Shown here one piece after another: positions 1 to 8,510 of a DNA stretch of 64,000 nt. The stretch is taken from contig JADZDX010000013.1 of assembly GCA_020850835.1 (NCBI GenBank), forward strand, positions 1 through 64,000. The letters run 5' to 3'. Below the pieces are notes generated by a model. That model was given only the letters and a program-made list of their open reading frames with translations. It was not told the origin of the DNA and did no database searches. This DNA comes from Fimbriimonadaceae bacterium. Lineage in GTDB: Bacteria > Armatimonadota > Fimbriimonadia > Fimbriimonadales > Fimbriimonadaceae. Positions within the stretch are counted from its first letter, which is position 1. Each line of letters begins with the position of its first letter. Made by a program: the position numbers and the translations under genes.

Positions 1-1137
1 TAGGCCAGCGCGGGTTTGGAATACCAAGGTCCGATTGCCAGATGTCTCGGTGGGATTGAGTTCAAAGGTGCTGCCGGCACCCAAGGTGGGGGGTCGGGTT
101 TCGACCCCCGAGGCCCCATCCCAAACTTCGACCGTGAGAGTCGAGCCGTGGAGCGTCCCAGTCAAGCCGTCAAGAGCGATGCGTCCGCTGATTCGCTGGG
201 GTGCCCCAGTCGGTATGACCGCGATGTAGCCCATGTTGTGGCCGGTCGCGATCGCACCATTATCAATCCAGGAGCCATTGCCCCCAATCACGTAACGATT
301 GATCCGGTTCGTAGTGTGGCCAGAGACGTACATTTCATTACCGTCGGGGCTGAACCCAATTCCAATGCCATTCGCGAGATTGAAAAGTTGTGTCGAGCCA
401 GTCGGTTTGAAGTTGACGCCCAAGTCAACCCGATGCACGGTCGAGGAACTGAAGCCCGCACAGTAAAGTGAACCGCCTTGATAGGTGAGCTGATGGAAGG
501 TGGTACCTCCAGGGATTTGAAAATTCGTGTAGTTCGAGAAGGTGTTACCAGAGACATCGGAAACGCGAACGCTACCCCCGGTGCCAGCCTCAATCAGAAC
601 GGCGCCATCGGGAGAAATCCACGCATCTCGCCCGGCATAGCTGGTTGTACCACCCGTATCGGGGAATGGCGACCCCGGGGGCGTAAACTGGCGGCTACCT
701 CCGTTGACCGTGCTTACATAAAGTTTGCCGTCACCTGCGACGCTTAGGCCATGAAAACCTGCGTATGAGCCACTGGTCGAAGTCGCCACCGTGGTGCCGA
801 CCCCCGAAAGGGCGCTACCATCCCAGTCAAACGCTTTCACGCTTCCCTGACCCAAAGTGTTCCCATGACGATTGGAGACGTAAAGCTTACTATTGGCATA
901 GAAAAGACCAACCGGGTCGCTCAGTTGGCCCGCCGGGATCCCGGTCCCTGCCGTAGCAGCAGCACCGCTGAGGGTGAAGTTGTAGCGTTGAACGCCTCCA
1001 TATGCGGCAGTGTTACCACCGAGTGAACCCATGGTGGTTTCAGCCACAAATAGCGCGTAGCCATTGCTCGGACCAGCGCCAGCTATGGCGCTCGCCGCAA
1101 TCGCAACAACGAGTGACAACGTCAAGATTTGCTGCAT
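1..1137 (-). CDS. Secreted beta-propeller protein, 3' end outside window
   Basis: The frame is open for 379 codons from an ATG at 1137 down to the window edge, so the C-terminus is missing. It begins with a signal peptide (MQQILTLSLVVAIAASAIAG). Repeated blades follow, of the kind YVSNRHGNTLGQG, LYVSTVNGG and MYVSGHTTNRINRY, typical of NHL/SMP-30-like propellers. The last visible part (SGRIALDGLTG, then TLTVEVWDG) resembles the beta-sandwich module that precedes the dockerin-like repeats in the proteins at 14767 and 18402. It probably ends the same way just outside the window. A consensus -10 lies upstream. Ligand and function are unknown. Confidence 0.8.
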   Translation of the reverse strand, partial: MQQILTLSLVVAIAASAIAGAGPSNGYALFVAETTMGSLGGNTAAYGGVQRYNFTLSGAAATAGTGIPAGQLSDPVGLFYANSKLYVSNRHGNTLGQGSVKAFDWDGSALSGVGTTVATSTSGSYAGFHGLSVAGDGKLYVSTVNGGSRQFTPPGSPFPDTGGTTSYAGRDAWISPDGAVLIEAGTGGSVRVSDVSGNTFSNYTNFQIPGGTTFHQLTYQGGSLYCAGFSSSTVHRVDLGVNFKPTGSTQLFNLANGIGIGFSPDGNEMYVSGHTTNRINRYVIGGNGSWIDNGAIATGHNMGYIAVIPTGAPQRISGRIALDGLTGTLHGSTLTVEVWDGASGVETRPPTLGAGSTFELNPTETSGNRTLVFQTRAGL

Positions 1138-1153
1138 AGATACCCTAGCTAGA

Positions 1154-1159
1154 ATTATA
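1154..1159 (-). promoter_or_regulatory. -10 element of the propeller gene
   Basis: A perfect TATAAT on the minus strand lies 16 nt upstream of the ATG at 1137, predicting a leader of about 9 nt. No good -35 was found 16-18 nt further upstream. Confidence 0.45.
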
Positions 1160-1365
1160 GTTGGCGCAAACGCAATTAAGAACAATCCAAGTACATTTAC
1201 GGTTCCAATGAGCCAGTTCCGTAACGGTGTTGTCACGAATGGAATACTGCTTACCAATAATGTGCGACTGCGAAACCGGATGCAATCTGACAAGATTGAA
1301 CCCAAGCCATTCGCTGGTATCGTGATCCGATGCCTGCTGCGGAAGGCTGGCATGCCTCAGATCCA

Positions 1366-2181
1366 ATGAACCTATGTTCAGTCCCCGACCTACGCGACCT
1401 GCTGATTCGGCATGGTCTGAGCCCATCCAAGCGGTGGGGGCAGCACTTTCTGGTCTCCGAGCGCGTGGTATCTAGCATCCTTGCGTCAGTCCCTCCACGC
1501 ACCCAAAGTATCCTTGAAGTGGGCCCAGGCCCCGGGGTACTGACGGCCGAACTCTCCTCGCAGTACAAAGTCACCGCCGTCGAGATTGATCCCATTGCCG
1601 TCTCTGCCCTCACAGAATCGGCTCCAAGGGCGAAAGTCATCGTGGGAGATGCCTTATGCACGGACCTTGCCGTCGTGCTCGGGGAACTTCCGGAACCGAG
1701 AATGATTGTCAGCAACATGCCCTACAACATCACCGGGCCGCTACTCACGTCCTTCACCGCCCTTCGCAAACAAGTGGCCGGCATGATTGTGATGATGCAA
1801 AAGGAGGTAGCCCAACGGATCCTGGCGCAACCCGGTGATCGCGAGATGGGCTCGCTTTCCGTTATGCTCCAATCTCGGTTTGAGATTTCAAAGGTGATTG
1901 ATGCTCCGGCCGGTGCGTTCTACCCACCCCCGAAAATTGACTCCTGCGTTCTGCAGCTAACCCCTATCCAGACCGGATGGGCCGATGCCTTCGACCAATT
2001 TCATGAGCGCATCGTTCGCCAAGGATTTGCCCAGCCTAGAAAGACGCTCGCCAATAACCTGAAGGCCCACAGCTTTGATCCTTCCGTGGAAGGCTGGAAC
2101 CCAACAATTCGCCCCCATCAACTTACCATCGCTAACTGGGAAACCCTTGCCCGTGCTCTTGAGCTACGAACTGCACCATGA
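1366..2181 (+). CDS. rsmA: 16S rRNA (adenine1518/1519-N6)-dimethyltransferase RsmA (KsgA)
   Basis: RsmA dimethylates the two adjacent adenines in the 3' hairpin of 16S rRNA during 30S maturation, using S-adenosylmethionine. The sequence has the family opening KRWGQHFLVSERV, the SAM-binding loop ILEVGPGPGVLT, and the catalytic motif IV as NMPYNIT (usually NLPYNIT). It also has the C-terminal helical domain with PPPKIDSCVLQL. I chose the ATG at 1366 (271 aa) because it puts GQHFL at the distance seen in Bacillus homologues. The in-frame ATG at 1330 would add 12 residues with no family match, and neither start has a clear Shine-Dalgarno. It overlaps queG by 4 nt (ATGA), so the two are probably cotranscribed and translationally coupled. 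Confidence 0.95.
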   Translation: MNLCSVPDLRDLLIRHGLSPSKRWGQHFLVSERVVSSILASVPPRTQSILEVGPGPGVLTAELSSQYKVTAVEIDPIAVSALTESAPRAKVIVGDALCTDLAVVLGELPEPRMIVSNMPYNITGPLLTSFTALRKQVAGMIVMMQKEVAQRILAQPGDREMGSLSVMLQSRFEISKVIDAPAGAFYPPPKIDSCVLQLTPIQTGWADAFDQFHERIVRQGFAQPRKTLANNLKAHSFDPSVEGWNPTIRPHQLTIANWETLARALELRTAP

Positions 2182-3128
2182 CCTCCTCCATAACAAGCGA
2201 TGCAATTCACCGGCTTGCAAAGGATGCAGGATTTGAATTGGTCGGCGTGTGCTCGGCGACGGAACCCTTCGCGGGCCTTGGCTTCTACCGATCATGGCTT
2301 GCCCGAGGCAACCACGCCGGAATGACTTACCTAGTGCAGCACGCTGAACTCAAGGCCAACCTGGAGAGCGTGCTCCCAGGTGTTCGCTCGGCGATTGTCG
2401 TTGGGGCAAACTATGCGCAACCGAATCCACCGACACCGGGGATGCCGCGCATTGCCCGCTACGCTTTGGGGCGGGACTACCACAGGGTCATGCGCAAGCG
2501 TCTCGCTAGGGTTGCAAAGGAGCTGGCCGCCCTCCTGCCGAAGGCCAGATTTCGGGCCTGCGTGGATTCTGCGCCGGTTTTTGAACGAGAGCTTGCGAGT
2601 CGGGCGGGCCTCGGATGGTTTGGGAAGAACACGATGCTAATCAACTCTCACCGAGGGTCGTGGTTCCTGATCGGAGTATTGCTGACGGATGCCGACTTAC
2701 CTCCAGACCGCCCTTCGGAAGGCGGGTGCGGGACTTGCCAAAGCTGCATAGACGCTTGTCCTACCGGAGCGATCGTTCAAATGGCCGATCGCTGGAGTGT
2801 GGATGCTCGAAAATGCATCAGCTACTGGACGATTGAGGACCCGATGGGACGCCCTTCGGAGTTGAATACCGCAGAATGGAACTTTGGATGTGACATTTGC
2901 CAAGAAGTGTGCCCATTCAATTCACCGCGAGAGCATCAACCCCTGCGAGCTCGGGATACAAGGGATCCAGACTTCCTGCCCAAGGGGCCTGAACCCTCCT
3001 TAGTCGTAATTCAGAACTTCTCCGAGGGTCAGTGGGACACATGGACAAGGGGACGGGCCATCCGGCGGGCTGGCTTCGCCGGGTGGCGGCGCAATGTTAT
3101 GGCACCGGACGACGAAACCCAGCCATAA
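2178..3128 (+). CDS. queG: Epoxyqueuosine reductase QueG, short form
   Basis: QueG performs the last step of queuosine synthesis in tRNA, reducing epoxyqueuosine to queuosine with cobalamin and two [4Fe-4S] clusters. The N-terminal cobalamin-binding region includes VDSAPVFERELASRAGLGW, where the Asp is the conserved catalytic residue, followed by GKNT. The clusters are CGTCQSCIDACP and CDICQEVCP. At 316 residues it is shorter than E. coli QueG (about 380) and lacks the C-terminal HEAT-like tRNA-binding repeats, as in many other bacteria. The B12 requirement fits the presence of a class II ribonucleotide reductase at 59 kb. It overlaps rsmA by 4 nt. Confidence 0.93.
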   Translation: MTSSITSDAIHRLAKDAGFELVGVCSATEPFAGLGFYRSWLARGNHAGMTYLVQHAELKANLESVLPGVRSAIVVGANYAQPNPPTPGMPRIARYALGRDYHRVMRKRLARVAKELAALLPKARFRACVDSAPVFERELASRAGLGWFGKNTMLINSHRGSWFLIGVLLTDADLPPDRPSEGGCGTCQSCIDACPTGAIVQMADRWSVDARKCISYWTIEDPMGRPSELNTAEWNFGCDICQEVCPFNSPREHQPLRARDTRDPDFLPKGPEPSLVVIQNFSEGQWDTWTRGRAIRRAGFAGWRRNVMAPDDETQP

Positions 3129-3168
3129 GGGCACCTTCCTCACAGGTATCCTTTAGCCTCAGAACACC

Positions 3169-4350
3169 ATGAACAATGATGTCGTGATTTTGTCGGGAAT
3201 GCGAACACCGGTTGGCTCGTTCCAAGGTGCCCTCTCCAGCTTTAGCGGACCACAACTTGGCTCTTTTGCAATCCAAGCGGCCCTGGACAAGGCGGGTGTC
3301 GAGGCAGAGGCGGTGGACGAAGTCCTCATGGGGTGCGTCCTCACCGGAGGGCTGGGGCAGGCTCCAGCCCGACAGGCAGCGCTTGCGGCTGGCATTCCGA
3401 ATTCGGTGCCTTGCACGACCATCAACAAGGTTTGCGGAAGCGGAATGAAAGCGGTGATGATGGCTGCTCAAGCCATAAAATCCGGCGATGCCAATGTTGT
3501 TGTGGCGGGCGGGATGGAAGGCATGTCCCAGGCACCCTATGCGCTTCCCAAAGCACGCGATGGTTACCGAATGGGCAACGGTGTGCTGCTTGACCTCATG
3601 ATTCATGATGGCCTATGGGACCCCTACAAGAATGTCCATATGGGCTCCTGCGGCGACCAAACGAGCGCCGAATGCGGCTTTTCTCGAGAGCAACTGGACG
3701 AATTTGCTGTCGAAAGCTATCGGCGAGCCCTTGCCGCTCAAGCCACTGGAAAGTTGAATGATGAAATCGTGCCTGTGCAGGTGCCTCAGCGCAAGGGTGA
3801 TCCGATCACGGTGTCTCAAGATGAGGAACCCGGAAAGGGCAACCCGGCCAAGATCCCTGACCTCCGACCAGCCTTTAGTAAGGACGGAGTAACGACCGCT
3901 GGCAACGCTAGTTCCATTAATGATGGCGGAGCCGCCCTCGTTATCAGCAGCCACGAGTGGGCCAGCGCGAACGGGAAGCGACCCTTGGGTCGCGTTGTCG
4001 CCTATGCACAACATGCTCATGAACCCGAGTGGTTCACCACCGCTCCCGCATTTGCCGTTAGCAAGCTTCTTGAAAAGCAGGGCCTGACCGTGGCTGACGT
4101 TGACCTGTTTGAGGTCAATGAGGCCTTCAGCGTCGTGGCCTTGGTCGTCGCCCAGAAGGTCGGCATCCCAACGGAGAAGTTGAACGTGAACGGAGGCGCC
4201 GTAGCAATCGGGCATCCGATCGGAATGACGGGGGCACGCCTTATTCTTAGCTCGCTCCATGAGCTTAGACGCCGGGGAGGCAAGTACGCGATCTGCAGTC
4301 CCTGCATCGGCGGTGGCGAAGCCACCGCTATCCTGATTGAGGCCCTTTGA
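3169..4350 (+). CDS. Acetyl-CoA C-acetyltransferase (thiolase)
   Basis: This 393-residue protein is a full-length biosynthetic-type thiolase that reversibly condenses two acetyl-CoA to acetoacetyl-CoA. The nucleophilic Cys89 is in NKVCGSGMKAV. The His is in NGGAVAIGHPIGMTGAR and the second active-site Cys is in CIGGGEATAILIE. GMSQAPY and NEAFSVVAL are further thiolase signatures. It sits 40 nt downstream of queG and may be read from the same transcript; no other fatty-acid or polyhydroxyalkanoate gene is adjacent. The particular pathway (ketone body, mevalonate, PHB or fatty-acid oxidation) cannot be told from sequence alone, so no gene symbol is given. Confidence 0.93.
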   Translation: MNNDVVILSGMRTPVGSFQGALSSFSGPQLGSFAIQAALDKAGVEAEAVDEVLMGCVLTGGLGQAPARQAALAAGIPNSVPCTTINKVCGSGMKAVMMAAQAIKSGDANVVVAGGMEGMSQAPYALPKARDGYRMGNGVLLDLMIHDGLWDPYKNVHMGSCGDQTSAECGFSREQLDEFAVESYRRALAAQATGKLNDEIVPVQVPQRKGDPITVSQDEEPGKGNPAKIPDLRPAFSKDGVTTAGNASSINDGGAALVISSHEWASANGKRPLGRVVAYAQHAHEPEWFTTAPAFAVSKLLEKQGLTVADVDLFEVNEAFSVVALVVAQKVGIPTEKLNVNGGAVAIGHPIGMTGARLILSSLHELRRRGGKYAICSPCIGGGEATAILIEAL

Positions 4351-4353
4351 CTC

Positions 4354-4380
4354 TGAACCAAAAAGTCCCAAAGTTTCGTA
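4354..4380 (+). promoter_or_regulatory. Candidate ECF-type (autoregulated) promoter
   Basis: TGAACC at 4354-4359 and CGTA at 4377-4380 are 17 nt apart. This resembles the TGAAAC-N16-CGTA pattern known for SigW-type ECF factors. It lies upstream of the ECF sigma gene, where an autoregulated promoter is expected. No sigma70-type promoter is obvious here. Inference from motif only. Confidence 0.4.
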
Positions 4381-4399
4381 ACTGATTTTAGGCTCGGGC

Positions 4400-4424
4400 G
4401 TCCGATCAGCGAGGTTGATCGGAC
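4400..4424 (+). promoter_or_regulatory. 9-bp inverted repeat with Shine-Dalgarno in its loop
   Basis: GTCCGATCA and TGATCGGAC form a perfect 9-bp stem around the 7-nt loop GCGAGGT. The stem ends 3 nt before the sigma-factor ATG. The only Shine-Dalgarno-like bases (GAGG) are in the loop, so the element could modulate translation as RNA or be an operator as DNA. Confidence 0.5.
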
Positions 4425-4427
4425 ATC

Positions 4428-5072
4428 ATGAGCACGCTAGCGTTAAATCTGCAGAAAAGCATGCAAAACCCCGCCAAGACCCTGTCCATCGCGGGCGACA
4501 GCGAGACTGATGAGTCTCTAGTCGTTCGGGCCAAACAGGGCGATTGGGGTGCTTTTGAGACCCTGTTTAACCGCCACCGCACCCTGGTGTATCGATACGC
4601 CTATCAGATGGTGCAACGGAGGGACGATGCTGAAGATATCGTGCAGGAAGTCTTTGTCCGTGCCTACAAGAACCTAGATCGCTATCGGGATGAAGCGAGA
4701 TTCACGACGTGGCTCTTGCGGATCGCCACCAACCTTGCGACCGATCGAGCTCGAATGAGCACCCGTCGCCAAGCTCTTGAGCAGCAAGAGGCTCAAGGTG
4801 CCTTGACGTGGATGACCACAAATGTTAGTGAAGATCCAGTAGAAAACCTGGAATCAGAAAGGAAAGTGTTGATTCTCCGCAAGGCACTCAATGCCATGCC
4901 TGAGCACCATCGCAATATGATCATTTTGAGAGATATTGAAGAGCGGGACTACGAAGAGATCGCCGGTATTTGCGGAACGTCGGTTGGTGGGGCCAAATTG
5001 CGCGTTCTCCGCGCTCGACGCGCTCTGCGCGATCGAATGTTGCCGCTCCTCGAGGAGGACGAGAATAAATGA
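4428..5072 (+). CDS. ECF-family RNA polymerase sigma factor
   Basis: The 214-residue protein has sigma region 2 (LFNRHRTLVYRYAY, then RDDAEDIVQEVFVRAYKNL and FTTWLLRIATNLATD) and region 4 (LNAMPEHHRNMIILRDIE, then YEEIAGICGTSVGGAKLRVL). These are joined by a short linker with no region 3, which defines the ECF class. It would redirect RNA polymerase to a stress or envelope regulon. The next gene overlaps by 4 nt and encodes a single-pass membrane protein that is the likely anti-sigma factor. A SigW-like promoter motif and a hairpin precede it. The N-terminal 30 residues are poorly conserved, so an internal start is possible. Confidence 0.93.
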   Translation: MSTLALNLQKSMQNPAKTLSIAGDSETDESLVVRAKQGDWGAFETLFNRHRTLVYRYAYQMVQRRDDAEDIVQEVFVRAYKNLDRYRDEARFTTWLLRIATNLATDRARMSTRRQALEQQEAQGALTWMTTNVSEDPVENLESERKVLILRKALNAMPEHHRNMIILRDIEERDYEEIAGICGTSVGGAKLRVLRARRALRDRMLPLLEEDENK

Positions 5073-5791
5073 GAGATGACCAAGAACTGAAGTTTGCTGC
5101 CGGCGAGATGTCTGATGTCGAGCTTCTGGCATTTGAGCAATCTCTCACCCCCGAAATCCAGGAGTTCAAGTCAGTTTTTTCAAGCCTCAAGCTACTGAGC
5201 CAAGGGATTCCGGAACCTCAGATTAGCTTTGACCGAGTTAGGCACGCCATCGAAAACAGCCCGTCGTCGCCGATACCACATTGGACAAGGTGGCTTGCTT
5301 GGGCGACACCCATTGCAGTCATGGGAGCACTCGCCATCGTCATGATGCGACCCGCCGCACCGACATCTCTAGGTCAAGTCGAGCAACCTAAGGCGGTCGC
5401 TCAGGCGACAGAACCAGAGTTGCACCGCACGCCAACCATGGAGAGCACCAGTCCCCGCGTGATCGCACCGACACCAGCAAAGACTACAAACGGCGCAACG
5501 GCTCAGACTGAATCTCGAAGTAATCGAAGACTTCGTCGTCACGCACGCGCCGTACTCGTCGCCCAGAACAGAGAAGAGTTTCGTCGTCCCAGTGAGGGAC
5601 TGCCGAAGGCTGCGCCCACCCCAACCAATAGCGCAAACACAGTCCAGCTCGCACCAGCGCCCGTGGAAGCTGTTGAACCAGCACAGCCGCAAGAGTCAGT
5701 TGTTGTGGTCTCTTCGACCCCGAACGAGCAAACTGGCGCAAACGCCGCCACGGAGGTAACTAAACAAACTGATGATGTACTTGGCGGCTAG
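5069..5791 (+). CDS. Probable membrane-bound anti-sigma factor
   Basis: The start overlaps the sigma gene stop (ATGA). Residues 1-70 would be cytoplasmic and carry FAAGEMSDVELLAFEQSL, similar in layout to short anti-sigma domains. One transmembrane helix spans about 73-93 (WLAWATPIAVMGALAIVMM). The rest (94-240) is a low-complexity Pro/Ala/Thr/Glu-rich extracytoplasmic tail with a basic patch (NRRLRRHARAV). There is no HxxxCxxC zinc motif, so it is not a classical ZAS anti-sigma factor. Role is inferred from position and topology, not from a recognised domain. It overlaps the next gene by 20 nt. Confidence 0.72.
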   Translation: MRDDQELKFAAGEMSDVELLAFEQSLTPEIQEFKSVFSSLKLLSQGIPEPQISFDRVRHAIENSPSSPIPHWTRWLAWATPIAVMGALAIVMMRPAAPTSLGQVEQPKAVAQATEPELHRTPTMESTSPRVIAPTPAKTTNGATAQTESRSNRRLRRHARAVLVAQNREEFRRPSEGLPKAAPTPTNSANTVQLAPAPVEAVEPAQPQESVVVVSSTPNEQTGANAATEVTKQTDDVLGG

Positions 5792-6755
5792 CGTTGCACT
5801 CCTAATGAATAGCGGGGTAACACCGCTCTCAGATGGGCTTGCCCTACTTGGGACGAAAGACAACCCAACGGGTGTTGCGGTCCAGATTGACAAGGAACAC
5901 CTGTTTTTGGTCGCATCGAACTTGGTGCCAACCGAGACCGCAACAGCCTATTGCGCGAAGGGCGACCACTATACGGTTCGCGTCGTGGCACGAGACGACA
6001 TCACCCAACTTTCATTAGTTAGGATTGAAAACTGGCCCAGCCAATCAAGCCGCGTATTCCAGGTTGCCAGCGAGAAGGTAGTTGCCACGACAAAGTTGGC
6101 GGCACAGCTTCCGAGCGGGATTGTCCCCGGACAGTTAGTCTCCATGGATAGAACCGGGGTCCTCATGGGCTCACGTCGATATGTCCGCCTCTGGGAAGTT
6201 CGCTTTGAATCCACCGATCAAAAGCTAGGTGGAGCACCAGTCTTTACGGTTGATGGCCGCCTTGCCGGAATCATGAACGCAACTCTCCAGCCATACGGCG
6301 AGGTCATTACCGCCAAGATTCCCTTGGACGCCCCTCCCAGATTTGGGCCAAAGGGTATGACAGTTGGCTATGCTCTTGGGCCCAAAGTGCTCTCCCGTGT
6401 GGTTGAGGGATTCTTGAATGAAGACCGCACCCCGCTACACCCAACGGTTGGCATGTACTTCCGTAAAGCCACAGGGGGGGGTGTAGAACTCACCTCAATC
6501 ACCCAGGGCTCCGCGGCAGCTCGAGCTGGCCTCAAGGTTGGCGATGTTCTCACTAAGCTAGACAATGAAGTGATCAAAGACGCCTACTGGCTAGCCGCCC
6601 GTCTATTCGAATCCGAGATCGGTGAGTCCCTGCAGTTTCAAATGCGACGAGACGAACGAGTTAGCTCCATCAAGATTATCGTTGAGAGCCTCTCCGAAGC
6701 GAGGCAAAACCGAGAAATCGGCCCCCGCCTTACGACTCTGGCGCCAAATCACTAA
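5772..6755 (+). CDS. HtrA/DegP-like protein with degenerate catalytic triad, plus PDZ domain
   Basis: The order of elements matches HtrA: a hydrophobic N-terminus (MMYLAASVALLMNS), a trypsin-like fold (about 25-190) and a PDZ domain (about 225-310, with GSAAARAGLKVGDVLTKLDN). By hand alignment with DegP, the His of TNNHVV is Leu51 (ASNLVP). The Asp of SDIAL is Gln79 (TQLSL). The Ser of GNSGGALV is Leu152 (QKLGGAPVF). All three catalytic residues are therefore missing, so it is probably a non-proteolytic binding protein. It is the third gene of the sigma/anti-sigma operon, the place where mucD lies in Pseudomonas. A role as sensor or scaffold for the anti-sigma factor is inferred. Confidence 0.8.
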   Translation: MMYLAASVALLMNSGVTPLSDGLALLGTKDNPTGVAVQIDKEHLFLVASNLVPTETATAYCAKGDHYTVRVVARDDITQLSLVRIENWPSQSSRVFQVASEKVVATTKLAAQLPSGIVPGQLVSMDRTGVLMGSRRYVRLWEVRFESTDQKLGGAPVFTVDGRLAGIMNATLQPYGEVITAKIPLDAPPRFGPKGMTVGYALGPKVLSRVVEGFLNEDRTPLHPTVGMYFRKATGGGVELTSITQGSAAARAGLKVGDVLTKLDNEVIKDAYWLAARLFESEIGESLQFQMRRDERVSSIKIIVESLSEARQNREIGPRLTTLAPNH

Positions 6756-8463
6756 TCACCCACTGGGGGCGCTCACGACCGTTCCAGCGGTTTATGTTCG
6801 CTTCAAACACCAACGAGACCCGATCCTTCTGGTTGACTTCTTCCAACGCTTGGCTCATGCCGAAGCCAAGGGCCTCAATCGATGACCCCTCAGGACTTCG
6901 CAGAATCAGCTTTGCATGCTCGGGCTTGTTGGGCATTGGGCTGATGGACTCAACGGATAAATGGCTGGCCAAAAAGGAGGGCTCCGGATTCCCAGCTCCG
7001 AATGGTGCCAGCTTCTCCAACTCGTGAAGTACCTCAAGACTACACTCCTCTACTGTCGTCTCGGCGTCAATTCGTCTTCGTCTGATCAGAAGGTCGGGAG
7101 TCAACATCTGGGCGGCGTCCTGCTGGATTGCCTGCCGAAAGTCTTCTACTTTCTCAACCTTGGTACCGAAGCCGGCGGCCGCCTCATGCCCACCGTGGTT
7201 GTCGAGGTGTTCGGTAACTCGCTTGAGAGCATCGGCAAGGTGATAACCGGGAATAGTGCGCGCCGAGCCCTTTGCCAGACCATTCTCACCATAGGTCATC
7301 ACGAAAGCCGGGCGATAGAAGCTTTCGGCCAACCGGCCAGCCACCAGGCCAATGATCCCCGGATGCCATTCCGCGCTCCCGACCACAATTGCCGTCTCTT
7401 GATCAAGCCCCTCGGACAACACCTTTTCCTTGGCCTCGGCAATGATTCGGTCCTGTTGCTCGCGCCGACTGGTATTAATCACTTCCAACTGACCAGCAAT
7501 CTCGGCCGATTCGGTTTCATCCTCGCTCAATAGCAACAATAGTGGTAACTCGGCGTCTGCAATGCGACCCGCCGCGTTAAGTCGAGGGCCCAGTTGGAAG
7601 CCGATAGTCCGAGGCGTAACTCGACCGTCCCGAACAGAGATGTTCTGCATCAGCGCTCTGATGCCGGGCTTGCGGCTCTGGAGGATGCGCTCGCAGCCAA
7701 ACGCAGCAATCACTCGGTTTTCGTCCACCAATGACATTACATCCGCAACCGTCCCCAGAGCCGCGAGGTCAAGGTAGGCGCGATAGTACTGGGCCACATC
7801 AAGTCCAAGTTCAGCGGTTATTCCTGCACAGAGCTTGAACACAACCCCGACGCCACTTAGGCCGTCGAATGGATACTTGTGCCCTTCCCGGTGGAGATTG
7901 ACAAACGCATCGGCCTGCGGCGGAGCCCCGTCGTGGAGTTCGTGGTGATCCGTCACCACAACGCGCATGCCGTACTGCTTGGCCCGTTCAATCTGTTCTA
8001 TCGCTCCGCTACCGCAATCGCAAGTTAGGAATACGCTGGCTCCCGCCTCCTTCGCCTTCTCAACAGCAATCATATTGATGCCATAGCCTTCCTTTATTCG
8101 GTGCGGGACATGCGTCGTGACATCGCACCCAATCCGGCGCAGGAACCGGCTAAAGAGAGCCGCCGACGTAATGCCGTCCACATCATAGTCACCGTGGATG
8201 AAGATCATTCGTCCTTCTTCCTTCGCGCCTAGAATCTCCTTTACTGCGGCGTCGAAGTCGGGCAGGAGGCGGGGGTCATGGAAGTGATCGAGACGTGGAT
8301 TAAGGAAGCGTTCCGCGGATTCCGGTGTACTGTATCCGCGCTGTACGAGGAGCCGCGACACAAGGCTACTCACGCCAAACTCGGAGACTAAACGATCAGC
8401 CGCGACTTGGTCACAGACCGCAAGATCCCACTCCGCCCCTGTTAGGGATCGTTCAGAAATCAA
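6730..8463 (-). CDS. recJ: Single-stranded-DNA-specific exonuclease RecJ
   Basis: RecJ is a 5'-3' exonuclease acting in recombination and mismatch or base-excision repair. The DHH phosphoesterase motifs are GDYDVDGITSA (residues 91-101) and TDHHE (171-175). LGPRLNAAGRI, SAEWHPGIIGLVAGRL and GGHEAAAGF follow, as in the DHHA1 domain, and then an OB-fold C-terminus. Length 577 is normal for the family. The start is a TTG at 8463, with the sequence EWDLAV close to the N-terminus as in other RecJ proteins; AGGAG lies about 12 nt upstream. The 3' end overlaps the convergent HtrA-like gene by 26 nt. Confidence 0.95.
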   Translation of the reverse strand: MISERSLTGAEWDLAVCDQVAADRLVSEFGVSSLVSRLLVQRGYSTPESAERFLNPRLDHFHDPRLLPDFDAAVKEILGAKEEGRMIFIHGDYDVDGITSAALFSRFLRRIGCDVTTHVPHRIKEGYGINMIAVEKAKEAGASVFLTCDCGSGAIEQIERAKQYGMRVVVTDHHELHDGAPPQADAFVNLHREGHKYPFDGLSGVGVVFKLCAGITAELGLDVAQYYRAYLDLAALGTVADVMSLVDENRVIAAFGCERILQSRKPGIRALMQNISVRDGRVTPRTIGFQLGPRLNAAGRIADAELPLLLLLSEDETESAEIAGQLEVINTSRREQQDRIIAEAKEKVLSEGLDQETAIVVGSAEWHPGIIGLVAGRLAESFYRPAFVMTYGENGLAKGSARTIPGYHLADALKRVTEHLDNHGGHEAAAGFGTKVEKVEDFRQAIQQDAAQMLTPDLLIRRRRIDAETTVEECSLEVLHELEKLAPFGAGNPEPSFLASHLSVESISPMPNKPEHAKLILRSPEGSSIEALGFGMSQALEEVNQKDRVSLVFEANINRWNGRERPQWVISDLAPES

Positions 8464-8510
8464 AAAGAGGGAGCGCTCCTTCGCATCCCTCTATTCTACG
8501 CTACAAACGT

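Noticed and set aside
3613-4371. 252-residue minus-strand frame
   Set aside because: Antisense to the thiolase gene; no family features.
5772-6755. Calling the HtrA-like protein an active serine protease
   Set aside because: All three triad positions are substituted in the hand alignment.
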